NCBI RefSeq assembly: GCF_028830055.1
Contig: NZ_CP101655.1
Location: forward strand, 4,107,019 to 4,171,018
Direction: 5' to 3'
DNA from: Pseudomonas serboccidentalis
GTDB lineage: Bacteria; Pseudomonadota; Gammaproteobacteria; Pseudomonadales; Pseudomonadaceae
DNA: 64,000 nucleotides
Within the stretch, counting starts at the first letter, position 1, and every line of letters starts with the position of its first letter. The notes below the pieces were generated by a model. That model did no database searches, was not told the origin of the DNA, and saw nothing but the letters and a program-made list of their open reading frames with translations. Positions 18,367 through 27,343 of the stretch are shown one piece after another. Position numbers and translations under genes: made by a program.

Positions 18367-19149
18367 ATGCCGCGTTTCGCAGCCAACCTGTCCATGCTGT
18401 TCACCGAACAGGATTTCCTTGCCCGTTTCGACGCCGCCGCCAAGGCTGGTTTCAGCGGCGTCGAGTACCTGTTCCCGTACGACTTCAGCTCCGCGGAGAT
18501 CAAGGCCAGACTCGACGCCAATGGTCTGACTCAAGTGCTGTTCAACCTGCCGGCCGGCGACTGGGCCAAAGGCGAGCGCGGGATCGCGTGTCTGCCGGAT
18601 CGGGTCGAAGAGTTCCGCGCCGGTGTCGACCTGGCGATTGCCTACGCGCAAGTGTTGGGCAACACCCAGGTCAACTGCCTGGCCGGTATCCGTCCGCAAG
18701 GCGTGGACGATGCCACCGTGGAAAAGACCTTCGTCGCCAACCTCAAGTACGCGGCCGACAAGCTGCAGGCGGCGGGGATCAAACTGGTGATGGAAGCGAT
18801 CAACACCCGCGACATCCCCGGCTTCTACCTGAACAACACGGCGCAGGCCCTGTCGATTCGCGAGCAGGTCGGCAGCGCCAACCTGTTCCTGCAATATGAC
18901 ATCTACCACATGCAAATCATGGAAGGCGATCTGGCCCGCACCCTGCAATCGCACCTGGGCGAGATCAACCACGTGCAGCTCGCGGACAACCCGGGGCGCA
19001 ACGAACCCGGCACCGGCGAGATCAACTACCGCTTCCTGTTCGAACACCTGGATCGCATCGGTTATCAGGGTTGGGTTGGCTGTGAATACAAGCCGCTGAC
19101 CACGACCGAAGCGGGCCTCGGCTGGCTGAAAACCCATAACGCAATCTGA
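18367..19149 (+). CDS. hyi: Hydroxypyruvate isomerase
   Basis: Interconverts hydroxypyruvate and tartronate semialdehyde. The 260 aa xylose-isomerase-like TIM barrel shows the Hyi motifs: RFAANLSMLFTE at the N-terminus, GVEYLFPYDF, VMEAINTRDIPGFYL (metal-ligand glutamate), YDIYHMQIMEGDL and the C-terminal GWVGCEYKP (second glutamate). A ribosome binding site (CAGGAGA) precedes the ATG. It follows gcl after a REP hairpin and precedes glxR, as in many gammaproteobacterial glyoxylate operons. Confidence 0.95.
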   Translation: MPRFAANLSMLFTEQDFLARFDAAAKAGFSGVEYLFPYDFSSAEIKARLDANGLTQVLFNLPAGDWAKGERGIACLPDRVEEFRAGVDLAIAYAQVLGNTQVNCLAGIRPQGVDDATVEKTFVANLKYAADKLQAAGIKLVMEAINTRDIPGFYLNNTAQALSIREQVGSANLFLQYDIYHMQIMEGDLARTLQSHLGEINHVQLADNPGRNEPGTGEINYRFLFEHLDRIGYQGWVGCEYKPLTTTEAGLGWLKTHNAI

Positions 19150-19166
19150 GATCGAACCCGGCCCCT

Positions 19167-19279
19167 TGTGGCGAGGGGGCTTGCCCCCGTTCGGCTGCGA
19201 AGCAGTCGTAAAAGCCACTGACCGTGAAAACATTTAGGGCCGCTTCGCGACCCAACGGGGGCAAGCCCCCTCGCCACAA
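19167..19279. repeat. Paired inverted repeat (GCGAGGGGGCTTGCCCCC class) between hyi and glxR
   Basis: TGTGGCGAGGGGGCTTGCCC and its inverted partner about 60 bases on; each half is itself palindromic. Confidence 0.92.
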
Positions 19280-19332
19280 AAAAGCCCATCGGTTCCAAAC
19301 CGGGGGCAAGACAAAAACAAGAGGATTTTCTC

Positions 19333-20226
19333 ATGGCTAAAATCGGATTTATCGGCACCGGCATCATGGGCCACCCAATGGCTTCGAACCTGCAGAAAGC
19401 CGGTCACAGCCTGTTCCTGTCGGCGCACCACGATGCCGCTCCGGCCGACCTGGTGGCCGCTGGCGCTGTCGCCCTGGCCAACCCGCGTGAAGTCGCGCAG
19501 GAAGCCGAGTTCATCATCGTCATGGTCCCGGACACCCCGCAGGTCGATGACGTGCTGTTCCGCGCCGACGGCGTTGCCGCCGGCATCGGCAAAGGCAAAG
19601 TGGTGATCGACATGAGTTCGATCTCGCCGACCGCCACCAAAGCCTTCGCCAAGAAGATCAACGAGAAAGGCGCGCAGTACCTCGACGCGCCAGTGTCCGG
19701 CGGTGAAGTCGGCGCCAAGGCTGCGACCCTGAGCATCATGGTCGGTGGCGATGCCGATGCCTTCGAACGCGCGCTGCCGCTGTTCCAGGCCATGGGCAAG
19801 AACATCACCCTGGTCGGTGGCAACGGCGACGGTCAGACCGCCAAGGTCGCCAACCAGATCATCGTCGCGCTGAACATTCAGGCCGTCGCTGAAGCCCTGC
19901 TGTTCGCCTCGAAAAACGGCGCAGATCCAGCAAAAGTGCGTGAAGCGCTGATGGGCGGTTTCGCCTCTTCGAAAATCCTCGAAGTACACGGCGAGCGCAT
20001 GATCAAGGGCACCTTCGATCCGGGCTTCCGCATCAGCCTGCACCAGAAGGACCTGAACCTGGCCCTGCAAGGCGCCAAGGAGCTGAACATCAATCTGCCG
20101 AACACTGCCAACGCCCAGCAAGTCTTCAGCACCTGCGCGGCCATCGGCGGCAGCAACTGGGACCACTCGGCGCTGATCAAGGGCCTGGAACACATGGCCA
20201 ACTTCTCGATTCGCGATAAGAAGTAA
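19333..20226 (+). CDS. glxR: 2-hydroxy-3-oxopropionate reductase (tartronate semialdehyde reductase)
   Basis: An NAD(P)H-dependent enzyme reducing tartronate semialdehyde to D-glycerate. The 297 aa beta-hydroxyacid dehydrogenase has the dinucleotide motif GFIGTGIMGHPMA (residues 5-17), the family signature DAPVSGGEVGAKAATLSIM, and the catalytic lysine in QTAKVANQI. Length and motifs fit the GarR/GlxR group rather than 3-hydroxyisobutyrate dehydrogenase, and the position between hyi and a glycerate kinase supports this. An AAGAGGA site precedes the ATG. Confidence 0.95.
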   Translation: MAKIGFIGTGIMGHPMASNLQKAGHSLFLSAHHDAAPADLVAAGAVALANPREVAQEAEFIIVMVPDTPQVDDVLFRADGVAAGIGKGKVVIDMSSISPTATKAFAKKINEKGAQYLDAPVSGGEVGAKAATLSIMVGGDADAFERALPLFQAMGKNITLVGGNGDGQTAKVANQIIVALNIQAVAEALLFASKNGADPAKVREALMGGFASSKILEVHGERMIKGTFDPGFRISLHQKDLNLALQGAKELNINLPNTANAQQVFSTCAAIGGSNWDHSALIKGLEHMANFSIRDKK

Positions 20227-20265
20227 GCCGCTGCCCCACCCTGCAGTCAACCTGTGGGAGTGAAG

Positions 20266-20379
20266 TTGTGGTGAGGGGGCTTGCCCCCGTTGGGCTGCGA
20301 AGCGGCCCCAAAACCTCTGGTTTATCAAAGGTCTTGTGAGTGCGGCGCACTCAAACGGGGGCAAGCCCCCTCGCCACAG
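20266..20379. repeat. Paired inverted repeat (GCGAGGGGGCTTGCCCCC class) between glxR and ttuD
   Basis: Same class as 19167-19279 with a different inner loop, so each glxR boundary carries one. Confidence 0.92.
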
Positions 20380-20433
20380 GGCTCACTCCTTCCGAGTTGC
20401 CCTTTCGAATAACAAGAATTCCGGGAGCCCGCC

Positions 20434-21708
20434 ATGTCGGTCGATCCGCAACAACTGCTGCGCGAGCTGTTTGCCACAGCCATCGACGCGGCCCATCCGA
20501 ACCAGGTCCTCGAAGCCCATCTGCCTGCCGATCGCACTGGCCGAGTCATCGTCATCGGCGCCGGCAAAGCCGCCGCCGCGATGGCGCAAGTGGTCGAGCG
20601 CTGCTGGCAGGGTGACGTCTCTGGCCTGGTGGTGACCCGTTACGGTCACGGCGCCCCGTGCGAAAAAATCGAAGTGGTCGAAGCCGCGCACCCGGTGCCG
20701 GACGCCGCCGGCCTGGCCGTGGCCAAACGCGTGCTGGAACTGGTCAGCAACCTGACCGAAGACGACCGCGTGATCTTCCTGTTGTCCGGCGGCGGCTCTG
20801 CCCTGCTCGCCCTGCCGGCCGAAGGCATCACCCTCGCCGACAAGCAGTCGATCAACAAAGCCCTGCTCAAATCCGGCGCAACCATCGGCGAGATGAACTG
20901 CGTGCGCAAGCACCTCTCGGCGATCAAGGGCGGCCGCCTGGGCAAGGCCTGCTGGCCTGCCACTGTGTATACCTACGCGATTTCCGATGTCCCGGGCGAC
21001 CTCGCCACAGTCATCGCGTCCGGCCCGACCGTGGCCGACCCGAGCACTTCGGCCGAAGCGCTGGCGATCCTCAAACGCTACGGTATTGAAGTCCCGGCCT
21101 CGGTACGCAACTGGCTGCAAAGCCCTGAGTCGGAAACGGTCAAACCGGGTGATCCGAGCCTCGCCCGCAGTCATTTCCAGTTGATCGCCCGCCCACAGCA
21201 ATCGCTGGACGCGGCTGCAGTGAAATGCCGTCAGGCCGGTTTCAGCACGCTGATCCTTGGCGACCTGGAAGGTGAATCCCGCGAAGTGGCGAAGGTCCAC
21301 GCCGGCATCGCCCGCCAGATCATCAACCATGGCCAGCCACTCGCTGCACCGTGCGTGATTCTCTCCGGCGGCGAAACCACTGTGACCGTGCGCGGCAATG
21401 GCCGCGGCGGACGCAACGCCGAATTCCTCCTGAGCCTGACCGACAGCCTCAAGGGCCAGCCCGGCGTCTATGCGCTGGCCGGCGACACCGACGGCATCGA
21501 CGGCTCCGAAGACAACGCCGGCGCGATCATGACCCCGGACAGCTACGCCCGCGCCGCCGCCCTCGGTTTGAGCGCCAGCGACGAGCTGGATAACAACAAC
21601 GGTTACGGCTACTTCGAGGCGCTCGACGCGCTGATCGTCACCGAGCCGACCCGCACCAACGTCAACGACTTCCGCGCCATTCTGATCCTTGAGAACTGCA
21701 AATCATGA
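20434..21708 (+). CDS. ttuD: Glycerate 2-kinase (MOFRL/TtuD-type)
   Basis: A 424 aa member of the MOFRL glycerate kinase family, making 2-phosphoglycerate from D-glycerate; older annotation calls it hydroxypyruvate reductase TtuD. Visible blocks: VIGAGKAAAAMA near residue 42, AHPVPDAAG, LLSGGGSALL (nucleotide/substrate loop), SDVPGDLATVIASGPT, and the C-terminal MOFRL region with ILSGGETTVTV, GRGGRNAEFLL and AGDTDGIDG. Context (glxR upstream, pyk overlapping downstream) fits kinase activity, with the product feeding lower glycolysis. Its last four bases overlap the pyk start. Confidence 0.92.
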   Translation: MSVDPQQLLRELFATAIDAAHPNQVLEAHLPADRTGRVIVIGAGKAAAAMAQVVERCWQGDVSGLVVTRYGHGAPCEKIEVVEAAHPVPDAAGLAVAKRVLELVSNLTEDDRVIFLLSGGGSALLALPAEGITLADKQSINKALLKSGATIGEMNCVRKHLSAIKGGRLGKACWPATVYTYAISDVPGDLATVIASGPTVADPSTSAEALAILKRYGIEVPASVRNWLQSPESETVKPGDPSLARSHFQLIARPQQSLDAAAVKCRQAGFSTLILGDLEGESREVAKVHAGIARQIINHGQPLAAPCVILSGGETTVTVRGNGRGGRNAEFLLSLTDSLKGQPGVYALAGDTDGIDGSEDNAGAIMTPDSYARAAALGLSASDELDNNNGYGYFEALDALIVTEPTRTNVNDFRAILILENCKS

Positions 21709-23120
21709 CGCCTGATAAAAAGGTCAAAATCCTCGCCACCCTCGGGCCTGCCGTCGACGGCATCGAAGACATCCGTGAACTGGTCGAGGCCGGGGTCAAC
21801 ATCTTCCGCCTCAACTTCAGCCACGGCGATCACGCCGACCACGCCAAGCGCTATCAGTGGATCCGCGAAGTCGAGCGCCAGCTCAACTATCCACTGGGCA
21901 TTCTGATGGACCTGCAAGGGCCGAAACTGCGCGTCGGCAAGTTCGCCGACGGCAAGGTGCAACTGCATCGCGGTCAGGCGTTTCGTCTGGATCTGGACGC
22001 GACACCGGGCGATGAACGCCGAGTGAACCTGCCGCATCCGGAGATCATCGCCGCGCTGAAAGCCGGCATGGATCTGCTGCTCGACGACGGCAAACTGCGT
22101 CTGCGTGTGGTGACCAAATACAACGACGCGATCGACACCACCGTGCTCAATGGCGGCGAATTGTCAGACCGCAAAGGCGTGAACGTGCCGCAAGCGGTGC
22201 TCGATCTCAGCCCGCTGACCGCCAAGGATCGCCGTGACCTGAGCTTCGGTCTGGAGCTGGGTGTGGACTGGGTGGCGCTGTCGTTCGTGCAGCGTCCGCA
22301 AGACATCCTCGAAGCCCGCGCACTGATCGGCGACAAGGCCTTTCTGATGGCGAAAATCGAGAAGCCGTCGGCGGTTGAACAACTGCGCGAAATCGCCGAG
22401 CTGAGCGATGCGATCATGGTGGCTCGCGGTGATCTCGGCGTGGAAGTGCCGGCCGAAAGCGTGCCGCAGATTCAGAAAAACATCATCAGCACCTGCCGCG
22501 AACTCGGCAAACCGGTGGTGGTGGCGACGCAGATGCTCGAGTCGATGCGCTTCTCCCCGGCACCGACCCGTGCTGAGGTCACCGACGTGGCCAACGCCGT
22601 GGCCGAAGGCGCCGATGCGGTGATGCTCTCGGCGGAAACCGCGTCCGGCGAATACCCGCTCGAAGCGGTGCAGATGATGAGCAAGATCATCCGCCAGGTG
22701 GAAAACGGTCCGGACTATCAGACCCAGCTCGACGTCAGCCGGCCGAAAGCCGAAGCCACCGTTTCCGATGCGATCAGTTGCGCGATCCGCCGCATCAGCA
22801 ACGTGCTGCCGGTGGCGGTGCTGGTCAACTACAGCGAGTCCGGTGCATCAACCCTGCGTGCGGCGCGGGAACGGCCGAAAGCGCCGATCCTCAACCTGAC
22901 GCCGAACCTGCAGACGGCGCGGCGTTTGAGCGTGGCGTGGGGGATTCACTCGGTGGTCAACGATCGCCTGCGTCAGGTCGATGAGGTCTGTTCAACGGCG
23001 CTGGAAATCGCCCAGGCGCAAGGCATGGCCGAGCGTGGCGATACCTTGCTGATCACCGCCGGCGTGCCGTTCGGGCAGCCGGGATCGACTAACTCGCTGC
23101 GGATCGAGACGTTGATTTAA
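21705..23120 (+). CDS. pykF: Pyruvate kinase
   Basis: Converts phosphoenolpyruvate and ADP to pyruvate and ATP. The 471 aa protein has the N-terminal KILATLGPA block, FRLNFSHGD, LMDLQGPKLR, MAKIEKPSAVEQ (catalytic Lys), MVARGDLGVEVP (metal/substrate signature), ATQMLESM, and a complete C-terminal allosteric domain. It starts ATGA within the end of ttuD. Placement in the glyoxylate operon suggests dedicated conversion of glycerate-derived 2-phosphoglycerate (after enolase) to pyruvate. Pseudomonads usually carry a second, separate pyruvate kinase (pykA), so the symbol pykF is the better guess. Confidence 0.93.
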   Translation: MTPDKKVKILATLGPAVDGIEDIRELVEAGVNIFRLNFSHGDHADHAKRYQWIREVERQLNYPLGILMDLQGPKLRVGKFADGKVQLHRGQAFRLDLDATPGDERRVNLPHPEIIAALKAGMDLLLDDGKLRLRVVTKYNDAIDTTVLNGGELSDRKGVNVPQAVLDLSPLTAKDRRDLSFGLELGVDWVALSFVQRPQDILEARALIGDKAFLMAKIEKPSAVEQLREIAELSDAIMVARGDLGVEVPAESVPQIQKNIISTCRELGKPVVVATQMLESMRFSPAPTRAEVTDVANAVAEGADAVMLSAETASGEYPLEAVQMMSKIIRQVENGPDYQTQLDVSRPKAEATVSDAISCAIRRISNVLPVAVLVNYSESGASTLRAARERPKAPILNLTPNLQTARRLSVAWGIHSVVNDRLRQVDEVCSTALEIAQAQGMAERGDTLLITAGVPFGQPGSTNSLRIETLI

Positions 23121-23136
23121 AGATTGCGATAGAACC

Positions 23137-23273
23137 TGTGGCGAGGGAGCTTGCTCCCGCTTCGGCTGCGCAGCAGTCGTCGTGTTTAGGGCATGACGGT
23201 TTTCATAGAAAAACCGCATTCGCCCGGATTAAGGCCGCTTCGCGACCCAGCGGGAGCAAGCGCCCTCGCCACA
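23137..23273. repeat. Paired inverted repeat (GCGAGGGAGCTTGCTCCC class)
   Basis: TGTGGCGAGGGAGCTTGCTC and a partner reading GAGCAAGCGCCCTCGCCACA on the plus strand. The partner is slightly degenerate. It sits directly after the pyk stop. Confidence 0.88.
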
Positions 23274-23305
23274 GGGATTCATATAACAAAGAGATTGTTT
23301 TTGCT

Positions 23306-23403
23306 GGCCTCTTCGCGAGCAGGCTCGCTCCCACGATTGATTTGTGTGCACCACAAACTCAATGACTGAACAAAGATTCAGTGTGGGAGCCAGCCTGCTG
23401 GCG
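23306..23403. repeat. Second REP pair, diverged halves
   Basis: TCGCGAGCAGGCTCGCTCCC and, about 50 bases on, GTGGGAGCCAGCCTGCTGGC. They form an inverted pair of REP-like halves with several substitutions. Confidence 0.75.
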
Positions 23404-23456
23404 ATCAGCCGGAGTCGCGCTCGACCAATCCGGTTTCACTGACTTTCAGAACTGCC

Positions 23457-24371
23457 ATGCCTGCCAATCATTTCAACACCCACTGCCCCGACTGGGCCGA
23501 GGCTTTGCTCAACGGTTTCAGTCAGATATTCCTCCAGCGCCATCCGCTGTGCGGCCTGCTGTGTCTGCTGGCGATCCTGCTCACTGCGCCCGTGCTGTTT
23601 GCCGGCGCACTGCTCGGTGCCGTCGCCGGACTGCTCACCGCGCAACGGCGCAACTACGCCAAGGCTGATCGCCAGGCCGGGTTGTTCAGCTACAACGGCG
23701 TGCTGCTCGGTTTGGTGCTGAGCCTGTATTTTCCCTGGTCGCCGATGCTGCCGCCGCTGATTCTGGCCGCGGGCGGCCTGAGCGCGATGGTCACTCAGCA
23801 ATGGCTCAAACATGTCTACCGCAGTCGATCCATACCGGCCTACACCTCACCGTTCGTGGCCATCAGCTGGATCCTGCTGCTGTTCGCCGAACCGTCCGCG
23901 CCGACGGTTCATATCCAGATAAGCACGCTGAACCTGCTCGCCGCTGAACTGCGTGGGTTGGGCCAGGTGATGTTTCTCGGTCATCCACTGGCCGGCGCAT
24001 TGATTGCCTGCGGCTTGCTGATCGCTGATCGCCGGGCGTTCTGCTGGGCGCTGCTGGCGTCGGCGATCGGCCTCGCATCCAGTGTGCTGCACCACGAAAC
24101 CAGCACCGCGCTGCTGGGGCTGGGCAGTTACAACGCGGTGCTCGCCGCCCTCGCCTTCAGTGCGCAACGTCAACAGCCGTGGCTGCCACTGCTGGGCATC
24201 GTCCTCGCGCTACTGGTCACGCCGCTGTTCGCCGCCATTGGCCTGGCGACGCTGACGGCGCCGTTCATCCTCGCTGGCTGGCTGATTCGCGGCGGCATCC
24301 AGATGCTCGACAAAACGGCCGTCGACAGCACGCCTTGCGCACAGGGGGAGAATCAACCTAGGCTGCGCTGA
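23457..24371 (+). CDS. Urea transporter (UT family channel)
   Basis: A 304 aa inner-membrane protein with about ten hydrophobic segments in a duplicated arrangement typical of the urea channel family. Landmarks are ADRQAGLFSYNGVLLGLVLS in the first half and LLGLGSYNAVLAALAF in the second. These paired SYN(G/A)VL motifs are the internal-repeat signature. It probably allows passive urea entry for nitrogen use. No urease gene is near. A potassium channel gene follows 21 bases later on the same strand, so the two may be co-transcribed. Confidence 0.87.
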   Translation: MPANHFNTHCPDWAEALLNGFSQIFLQRHPLCGLLCLLAILLTAPVLFAGALLGAVAGLLTAQRRNYAKADRQAGLFSYNGVLLGLVLSLYFPWSPMLPPLILAAGGLSAMVTQQWLKHVYRSRSIPAYTSPFVAISWILLLFAEPSAPTVHIQISTLNLLAAELRGLGQVMFLGHPLAGALIACGLLIADRRAFCWALLASAIGLASSVLHHETSTALLGLGSYNAVLAALAFSAQRQQPWLPLLGIVLALLVTPLFAAIGLATLTAPFILAGWLIRGGIQMLDKTAVDSTPCAQGENQPRLR

Positions 24372-24392
24372 TCTTCAATTCAGGCGTTATCC

Positions 24393-25217
24393 ATGGACAG
24401 CAGCAACGGTTGGCGTGAACGGCTTTACGTCATGATTTTCCAGAGCGACACCCTCGCCGGGCGGCGCTTCGACGGCACCTTGCTGTTGATCATCCTCGCC
24501 AGCCTGGTGGTGGTGATGCTCGACAGCATCGACAGCATTCATCAGAACTACGCTGATGTGCTGGCGTACATCGAATGGGGCTTCACCGTGATCTTTCTCG
24601 GTGAATACATCCTGCGCCTGTACTGCTCGCCCAAACCGTTGCGCTACGCCTTCAGTTTCTACGGGCTGGTGGATCTGCTGGCGATCGTGCCCGGGATTCT
24701 CGCGCTGTACTACAGCGATGCGCAGTACCTGCTGATCATCCGGATCATCCGGATGCTGCGGATCTTCCGGGTGCTCAAGCTCAGCCCTTACCTCAAGCAA
24801 GCCAACTATTTGATGTCGGCGCTGCGTGGCAGCAAGCAGAAGATCGTGGTGTTTCTGGTCAGCGTCTGCACCCTGGTGACGGTGTTCGGCACCCTGATGT
24901 ACGTGATCGAAGGCCCGGAACACGGCTTCACCAGCATCCCCAAGGGCATCTATTGGGCTATCGTGACCCTGACCACCGTCGGCTTCGGCGACATCGTGCC
25001 GAAGACCCCGCTGGGCCAGGTGATTTCCTCGCTGGTGATGATCACCGGTTACTCGATCATCGCCGTGCCCACCGGGATCTTCACCGCGGAACTGGCCAAC
25101 GCCATGCGCGGTGAACAACTGCAACACGACTGCCCGGTGTGCAAGAAAAACAGCCACGAACATGGGGCGGCGTTCTGCTCCCGTTGCGGCAATGCGCTGT
25201 TCAAGAAATTGGAATAA
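24393..25217 (+). CDS. Voltage-gated potassium channel subunit with C-terminal zinc ribbon
   Basis: A six-transmembrane Kv-like channel (274 aa). The S4-like segment IIRIIRMLRIFRVLK has regularly spaced arginines (about 116-129), and the pore loop carries TLTTVGFGD (selectivity filter at 195-200), followed by S6. After S6 there is a short cytoplasmic tail with two CxxC pairs, CPVC (247-250) and CSRC (262-265), which should bind zinc. It lacks an RCK/TrkA-N domain, so gating is probably by voltage, perhaps modulated by the ribbon. It follows the urea transporter gene closely. Confidence 0.9.
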   Translation: MDSSNGWRERLYVMIFQSDTLAGRRFDGTLLLIILASLVVVMLDSIDSIHQNYADVLAYIEWGFTVIFLGEYILRLYCSPKPLRYAFSFYGLVDLLAIVPGILALYYSDAQYLLIIRIIRMLRIFRVLKLSPYLKQANYLMSALRGSKQKIVVFLVSVCTLVTVFGTLMYVIEGPEHGFTSIPKGIYWAIVTLTTVGFGDIVPKTPLGQVISSLVMITGYSIIAVPTGIFTAELANAMRGEQLQHDCPVCKKNSHEHGAAFCSRCGNALFKKLE

Positions 25218-25289
25218 GCACAGAGCTTTTTAATCTTTAAGCGACTATGCCAGCCCCGTTATAGTCAGTGGCAATTGAACATCACCCCC

Positions 25290-25375
25290 TGTAGGAGCTG
25301 CCGCAGGCTGCGATCTTTTGATGTTGTTTTTATAAGCTCAAGATCAAAAGATCGCAGCCTGCGGCAGCTCCTACA
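25290..25375. repeat. Paired inverted repeat (AGGAGCTGCC class) upstream of sbp
   Basis: Two near-perfect inverted copies separated by about 22 bases, ending 27 bases before the sbp GTG; it may lie in the sbp leader. Confidence 0.93.
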
Positions 25376-25401
25376 CATACATAGACAACAAGGAATGCGC
25401 A

Positions 25402-26400
25402 GTGAAAAAACTCTTTGGCGCCTCACTTCTCGCCGCCGGTCTTGCCTTTGGCAGCGTGGCTCAAGCCGCACCGACCCTGCTCAACGTCTCCTATGACGTG
25501 ATGCGCGATTTCTACAAGGACTACAACACTGCGTTCCAGAAGCACTGGCAGGCCGAGCACAACGAAAACATCACCGTACAGATGTCCTTCGGCGGTTCGA
25601 GCAAGCAGGCGCGTTCGGTGATCGATGGCCTGCCGGCTGATGTCATTACCATGAACATGGCGACCGACATCAACGCCCTCGCCGACAACGGCAAACTGGT
25701 CCCGGACAACTGGGTCACCCGCCTGCCGAACAACAGCGCGCCGTTCACCTCGGCCACCGTGTTCATTGTCCGTAAAGGCAACCCGAAAGCCCTGAAAGAC
25801 TGGCCGGATCTGCTCAAGGACGGCGTGCAGGTGATCGTGCCGAACCCGAAAACTTCCGGTAATGGTCGCTACACCTATCTGTCGGCCTGGGGCTATGTGC
25901 TGAAGAACGGCGGTGACGAGAACAAGGCCAAGGACTTCGTCGGCAAGCTGTTCAAACAAGCGCCGGTGCTCGACACCGGTGGCCGCGCCGCCACCACCAC
26001 GTTCATGACCAACCAGATCGGCGACGTGCTGGTGACCTTCGAGAACGAAGCGGAAATGATCGCTCGCGAGTTTGGTCGCGATCAGTTCGAAGTGATCTAC
26101 CCAAGCGTCTCCGCCGAAGCCGAACCACCGGTGACGGTGGTCGACAAAGTGGTCGACAAGAAAGGCACTCGCGCTGCGGCCGATGAATACCTGAAGTACC
26201 TGTGGTCGCCGGAAGGCCAGGAAATTGCTGCGGCCAACTACCTGCGTCCGCGTGATCCGGCGGTATTGGCGAAATACACCGATCGCTTCCCGAAAGTCGA
26301 TTTCCTCTCGGTCGAGAAAACCTTCGGTGACTGGCGCTCGGTGCAGAAGACCCACTTCAATGATGGCGGGATTTTTGATCAGATCTATACCGGCCAGTAA
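25402..26400 (+). CDS. sbp: Sulfate ABC transporter substrate-binding protein
   Basis: Periplasmic sulfate-binding protein of the CysTWA importer (332 aa). A signal peptide ends AQA-A near residue 23. The mature protein shows the Sbp signature LLNVSYDVMRDFYKDYN, the ligand-loop FGGSSKQARSVIDGLPADV, NPKTSGNGRYTYLSAWGYV and the C-terminal FLSVEKTFGDW. The start is GTG, preceded by AAGGA and giving a proper signal peptide. The cysTWA permease genes do not follow as they often do; instead a converging DUF5666-like gene does, so sbp is separate here. Expression is likely induced by sulfur limitation. Confidence 0.93.
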   Translation: MKKLFGASLLAAGLAFGSVAQAAPTLLNVSYDVMRDFYKDYNTAFQKHWQAEHNENITVQMSFGGSSKQARSVIDGLPADVITMNMATDINALADNGKLVPDNWVTRLPNNSAPFTSATVFIVRKGNPKALKDWPDLLKDGVQVIVPNPKTSGNGRYTYLSAWGYVLKNGGDENKAKDFVGKLFKQAPVLDTGGRAATTTFMTNQIGDVLVTFENEAEMIAREFGRDQFEVIYPSVSAEAEPPVTVVDKVVDKKGTRAAADEYLKYLWSPEGQEIAAANYLRPRDPAVLAKYTDRFPKVDFLSVEKTFGDWRSVQKTHFNDGGIFDQIYTGQ

Positions 26401-26424
26401 GGCTTAGGCAGTCACGCAAAGGCG

Positions 26425-26466
26425 ACCCTGCAGGAGCTGCCGAAGGTTCGGCAGCTCCTGCAGGGG
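26425..26466. terminator. Perfect palindrome between sbp and the DUF5666-like gene
   Basis: CCCTGCAGGAGCTGCCGAA / TTCGGCAGCTCCTGCAGGG, an uninterrupted 19-bp stem between convergent genes. It appears to be a collapsed REP pair. Termination is plausible, but no clear T run follows. Confidence 0.5.
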
Positions 26467-26480
26467 CCATGCGGTGGCAG

Positions 26481-27101
26481 TTACATCGGCGGGGTGACGC
26501 CATCCTTGCCGGCGGAAATCGATTGCGCCGTCAACGTGCCGTCCGCCCCCTGCGTCACAAAGGTGACAATCTTCACCCCGACCTTGAGCAAACTGCGATC
26601 CCCCGGCGTCAGGTTGACGATCGGCACATCCTCCGGCACCAGAATCTTCTGCTGCCCGCCCTTGTAGTTGACGGTCAGCACCCGGCCGTTGCTCACCACC
26701 AGATCACCGACGCTGCCATTGGTCATGCTGCTGCCCTTGGCCAGGTCGAATGGCCGATGGCCGTCGCCGCTGCCGGCCAGTTCCGGCGGGAATACGTGCA
26801 CTTCCAGCGCCTTGAGCGTGCCATCCTCCTGGGGCATGGCGGCCGAACCGATGTAGCTACCGGGTTTGATGTCCTCGATATTCGCCAGCGTGACGGCACG
26901 CACCTTGGTGTCCGCCGTCAACTGGATCACGACGTTCTCGCCGCTGTTGACGTGCACTTTCAACGAGCCGGCGCTGACCCCGGTGATCTCGCCGCGCACG
27001 CCGAGCCGCATTCCGGGAGCATCGGCCGCTTGCACCGCGCCGGCGCCAAGCAGACCGATCAGAGCAATCGTGGGGGTGTGACGCAACAGCTGACGCAACA
27101 T
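26481..27101 (-). CDS. Exported protein with DUF5666-like domain(s)
   Basis: A 206 aa protein with a signal peptide (cleavage near VQA-A, residue 25). Beta-rich repeats follow, such as RGEITGVSAGSLKV with VQLTADTKVRAV-like continuation (here VIQLTADTKVRAV), and a second SVGDLVVSNGRVLTVNYKGG unit; between them is GSGDGHRPFDLAKGSSMTNG. This matches small OB-fold-like DUF5666 proteins. Databases often mislabel relatives as a metal ABC transporter permease, but no membrane domain is present. Function unknown. Monocistronic and convergent with sbp. Confidence 0.72.
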   Translation of the reverse strand: MLRQLLRHTPTIALIGLLGAGAVQAADAPGMRLGVRGEITGVSAGSLKVHVNSGENVVIQLTADTKVRAVTLANIEDIKPGSYIGSAAMPQEDGTLKALEVHVFPPELAGSGDGHRPFDLAKGSSMTNGSVGDLVVSNGRVLTVNYKGGQQKILVPEDVPIVNLTPGDRSLLKVGVKIVTFVTQGADGTLTAQSISAGKDGVTPPM

Positions 27102-27343
27102 GGCAATCCTCCGGTGATAAACAGTGAGAGCGCTGCGGTAAACATAAGCATGCTATCGAAGAAGATGTAAGCGAATGTATCATCGACGCTCCCCGGTCGG
27201 ACGCAAAGTTCGCCGATGGACGACACCCTGCTGCAAGCCAATCATTGCGCAACGGAATAACTGATATCGATACAAGGCTTCTACCGCCGCGTCGGTGCGT
27301 CCCTTAGCCTCACCGCATTCCCTTTCGCCGGATCGAAAACCTT

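Larger units (their letters stand above)
23121..23456. other. Repeat-rich intergenic region after pyk
   Basis: This 336-base gap holds a paired GCGAGGGAGCTTGCTCCC-class repeat (23137-23273), a REP half at about 23306-23333 and another at about 23380-23403 in opposite orientation. I see no gene or terminator distinct from these hairpins. Confidence 0.8.

Noticed and set aside
26481..27101. Metal ABC transporter permease (a label often given to relatives)
   Set aside because: The protein has a signal peptide and a beta-rich soluble domain but no transmembrane permease helices.
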